A stretch of DNA of 64,000 nucleotides, taken from positions 59,605,501-59,669,500 of the forward strand of contig CANTUV010000026.1 of the NCBI GenBank assembly GCA_947685225.1, in the 5' to 3' direction. Made by a program: the position numbers and the translations under genes. Source of the DNA: Garcia nutans. Its lineage: Eukaryota; Streptophyta; Magnoliopsida; Malpighiales; Euphorbiaceae. Shown here piece by piece: positions 62,227 through 64,000 of the stretch. The notes beneath the pieces were generated by a model. The model did no database searches, had not been told where the DNA came from, and saw only the letters and a program-made list of their open reading frames with translations. The first letter of the stretch is position 1; the number at the start of each line of letters is the position of its first letter.

Positions 62227-63180
62227 TCTATTCCAGTAAAATATACATCTGGAGTAAAGGTAGCATCAATGTTAAATTTAAACCAATTCCAAATATTGAA
62301 TGATTATGATGTTATAATGAGAGATCAACACATCGAGCTGTACATAATAACAAATAAAAAAAAAGAATAATAATTCAATTAGATAAAATTTGGTAATGTG
62401 ATAATGCACTGTGTGTGTAAGGTTTTGCACATGATTATTCTTTTATAACTATATATATATAATGCTTTGAATTATTTATTCTTAATTAATATTTATTTTT
62501 TTCCTTTCAAAATGTATTATACAAATTAAATATAAAAATAAATTAATATAATAACAGCATAAACTTTAAAAGTAATAATTTATATCAAATATAATTTAAA
62601 AAAAATCCCTTTTAATTCATTCTCTTTTAAGTTTGAATACAAAAGAAATATAAATTTATAACTTTTTTCAATTCAGCCTAAATCCAAACTAAAAATCTAT
62701 TTATATGCACTGGATTGAAATCAGATACAGTTGGATTTTATTCTGGTCTTAGAATTTTTTTTATAAATTTGTTAGAAAAACTTCATAATATTATAAATTT
62801 ATTAGTTTAAACAATATTATTAAATTTATTAAAAATTTTATCGATTTATAAATTTTTATATGTTAAATATAAAATTTATTATTAATTTATTATATATGTG
62901 AAAATTTTATAAATTTATTATTAGGTTATTATAATTTTATTATCCATTATTTTTATAAAATAAAAAATTATAATAAAAAATAAAAATTGAATTTTATGAA
63001 AATTACCGAATTAGTTTTACCATGGAGAATATCTCTTTCTAGGACAAAAAATCCGACAAATTGAAAATATCGAAAGGCGGCTAAGGCCTATGCCCTATGG
63101 GGAAACAGTTGGTCAATGTCGAAATACTAAAGCAACACCAGGACCCACTTGTATAAGCTTGACAAGGCCAGGGGCATTTT
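62227..63180. other. Spacer, no gene seen
   Basis: A/T-rich to about 63015, then more balanced towards the DRM1-like promoter. Nothing coding. Confidence 0.5.
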
Positions 63181-63513
63181 AGTACCTAACCACGTTCGAT
63201 AATGACCTATCACGTGACATGCTCTGTCTTATCTATTCACTGCCACGTATCACTCATCTGATATCATCGTGGACCCCGCATTTCACATCGATCTTATCCC
63301 AATATTCGATCCATTTGCCACGTCACTACAAACCACCAGATCCCGATCAACGGCCCAGACAAGTCCTTCAACACGAGACTTGTTCGACCTTTAACGCCTC
63401 ACTCTCATTAAATATCTTCAGCGCTCTATGTTCTCCCCTTCTATGCTGAGTACTGAAGTGTTATTACGTACGACGGCTTTTTGCCAAAGTAGCAGATTCC
63501 GCTAACTTGCGCT
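63181..63513 (+). promoter_or_regulatory. Promoter and 5'UTR of the DRM1-like gene with clustered ACGT elements
   Basis: ACGT cores occur at about 63191 (CCACGTTC), 63211 (CACGTGAC, a G-box), 63243 (CCACGTATC) and 63319 (CCACGTCAC). CTTATCCC near 63293 contains TTATCC, the sugar-repressive motif reported for auxin-repressed genes. Four ACGT sites within about 130 bases suggest bZIP or bHLH control, for instance by ABA or light. Confidence 0.55.
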
Positions 63514-64000
63514 ATGGGCCTTCTTGACCAGCTGTGGGATGACACCGTGGCGGGGCCGCGTCCGGACAACGGCCTCGGCAAGCTCCGGAAGCATTCTACC
63601 TTCAGTTTCCGGTCAACCTCCGGCAAGGGTATGCTAGCGTTTTTGCTAACTTTTAAGGCCGTGGCGCATATTAGCGGATGATATGTGTATATATATGTAT
63701 AGAACATTGAATTTGCCAAAGCAAAAACTATTTATCGAAATTAATAGACTTAATTTCAACTTAATCGGATGGCTTAGATTCATCGAGTTTGTGATGTTCC
63801 TGGGACAGGAGTTATTGGATAACCGATTCTTTTCTCATAACAGTAATTGTAATTAATTTTCCGGTGTATCAAATATTTTATATATGATTAGCATAAAAAA
63901 TGATATACTTAAAAAAAGTAAATCAAACGGATCGTTTTGATCGGACGGCGTAGTATTTGTTTTTATCTCGATTGGCAGTCTAGATTCTAACTTTTCCTTT
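63514..64000 (+). CDS. DRM1: Dormancy/auxin-associated (DRM1/ARP family) protein, exon 1 only
   Basis: Exon 63514-63628 reads MGLLDQLWDDTVAGPRPDNG, LGKLRKHSTFSFRS and TSGKG, ending at a GTATGC donor. This is the highly conserved N terminus of the dormancy-associated/auxin-repressed family, small (about 110-130 aa), Pro/Ser-rich and disordered, whose transcripts rise in dormant buds and under sugar or carbon shortage. The molecular function is unknown. Bases 63629-64000 look intronic; the remaining exons lie beyond the window edge. Confidence 0.9.

Noticed and set aside
1..64000. CRISPR arrays, operons or bacterial-type systems
   Set aside because: The window is plant nuclear DNA with spliceosomal introns; no regularly spaced repeats of that kind are present.

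Overview
The window is nuclear DNA from a eudicot plant. It is AT-rich, its genes are split by many GT-AG introns, it is full of decayed transposons, and every recognisable gene has a typical land-plant homologue. Protein similarity and gene content suggest a rosid, perhaps Malpighiales, but the sequence alone does not fix the species.

Layout. 1-3114 is a broken copy of the ribosome-biogenesis GTPase gene EFL1, interrupted by a MITE-like insertion. Around 4.3-5.7 kb is a fossil exon resembling LSM4, and 7.3-8.9 kb holds a dead RTE-type LINE. 9.3-13.1 kb carries a 13-exon heparan-alpha-glucosaminide N-acetyltransferase-like membrane protein gene with a one-base frameshift. 14.5-17.8 kb is the proteasome ATPase gene RPT5, convergent with TCTP (19.2-20.6 kb, minus); an Au-like SINE with an 18-bp target duplication lies between them. 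20.9-28.8 kb is gene-poor, with an LTR-like remnant and an internal tandem duplication. 28.9-33.6 kb is an RFI2-like RING E3 ligase gene, convergent with a 13-exon SR splicing-factor gene of the SR30/SR34 type (34.5-39.1 kb, minus). 42.1-43.7 kb is a HIG1-domain gene and 45.1-47.0 kb is RPL22. 48.4-49.9 kb is a decayed GDSL esterase gene. 51.97-52.07 kb is a MIR164 foldback. 52-57 kb holds a 52-bp near-perfect hairpin, a hAT-like MITE and a 1.5-kb foldback element. 59.6-60.0 kb is a small uL18-family ribosomal protein gene with a 5'UTR intron. The right edge holds exon 1 of a dormancy/auxin-associated (DRM1/ARP) gene.

The intact genes are mostly housekeeping genes for proteolysis, translation, splicing and mitochondria, plus light signalling (RFI2-like), NAC/CUC regulation (miR164) and dormancy (DRM1). 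They form no operon-like pathway. From memory, RPT5A, TCTP2, a HIG1 gene and RPL22B are neighbours on Arabidopsis chromosome 3 (around At3g05530-At3g05560), and LSM4 and the acetyltransferase-like gene are neighbours on chromosome 5, so the window looks like a mosaic of conserved microsynteny.

I saw no clear novel multi-gene system. The best second looks are the 52-bp hairpin, the foldback element, the acetyltransferase frameshift with a duplicated splice acceptor nearby, the three-copy MITE family, and the LSM4 fossil beside its ancestral neighbour.
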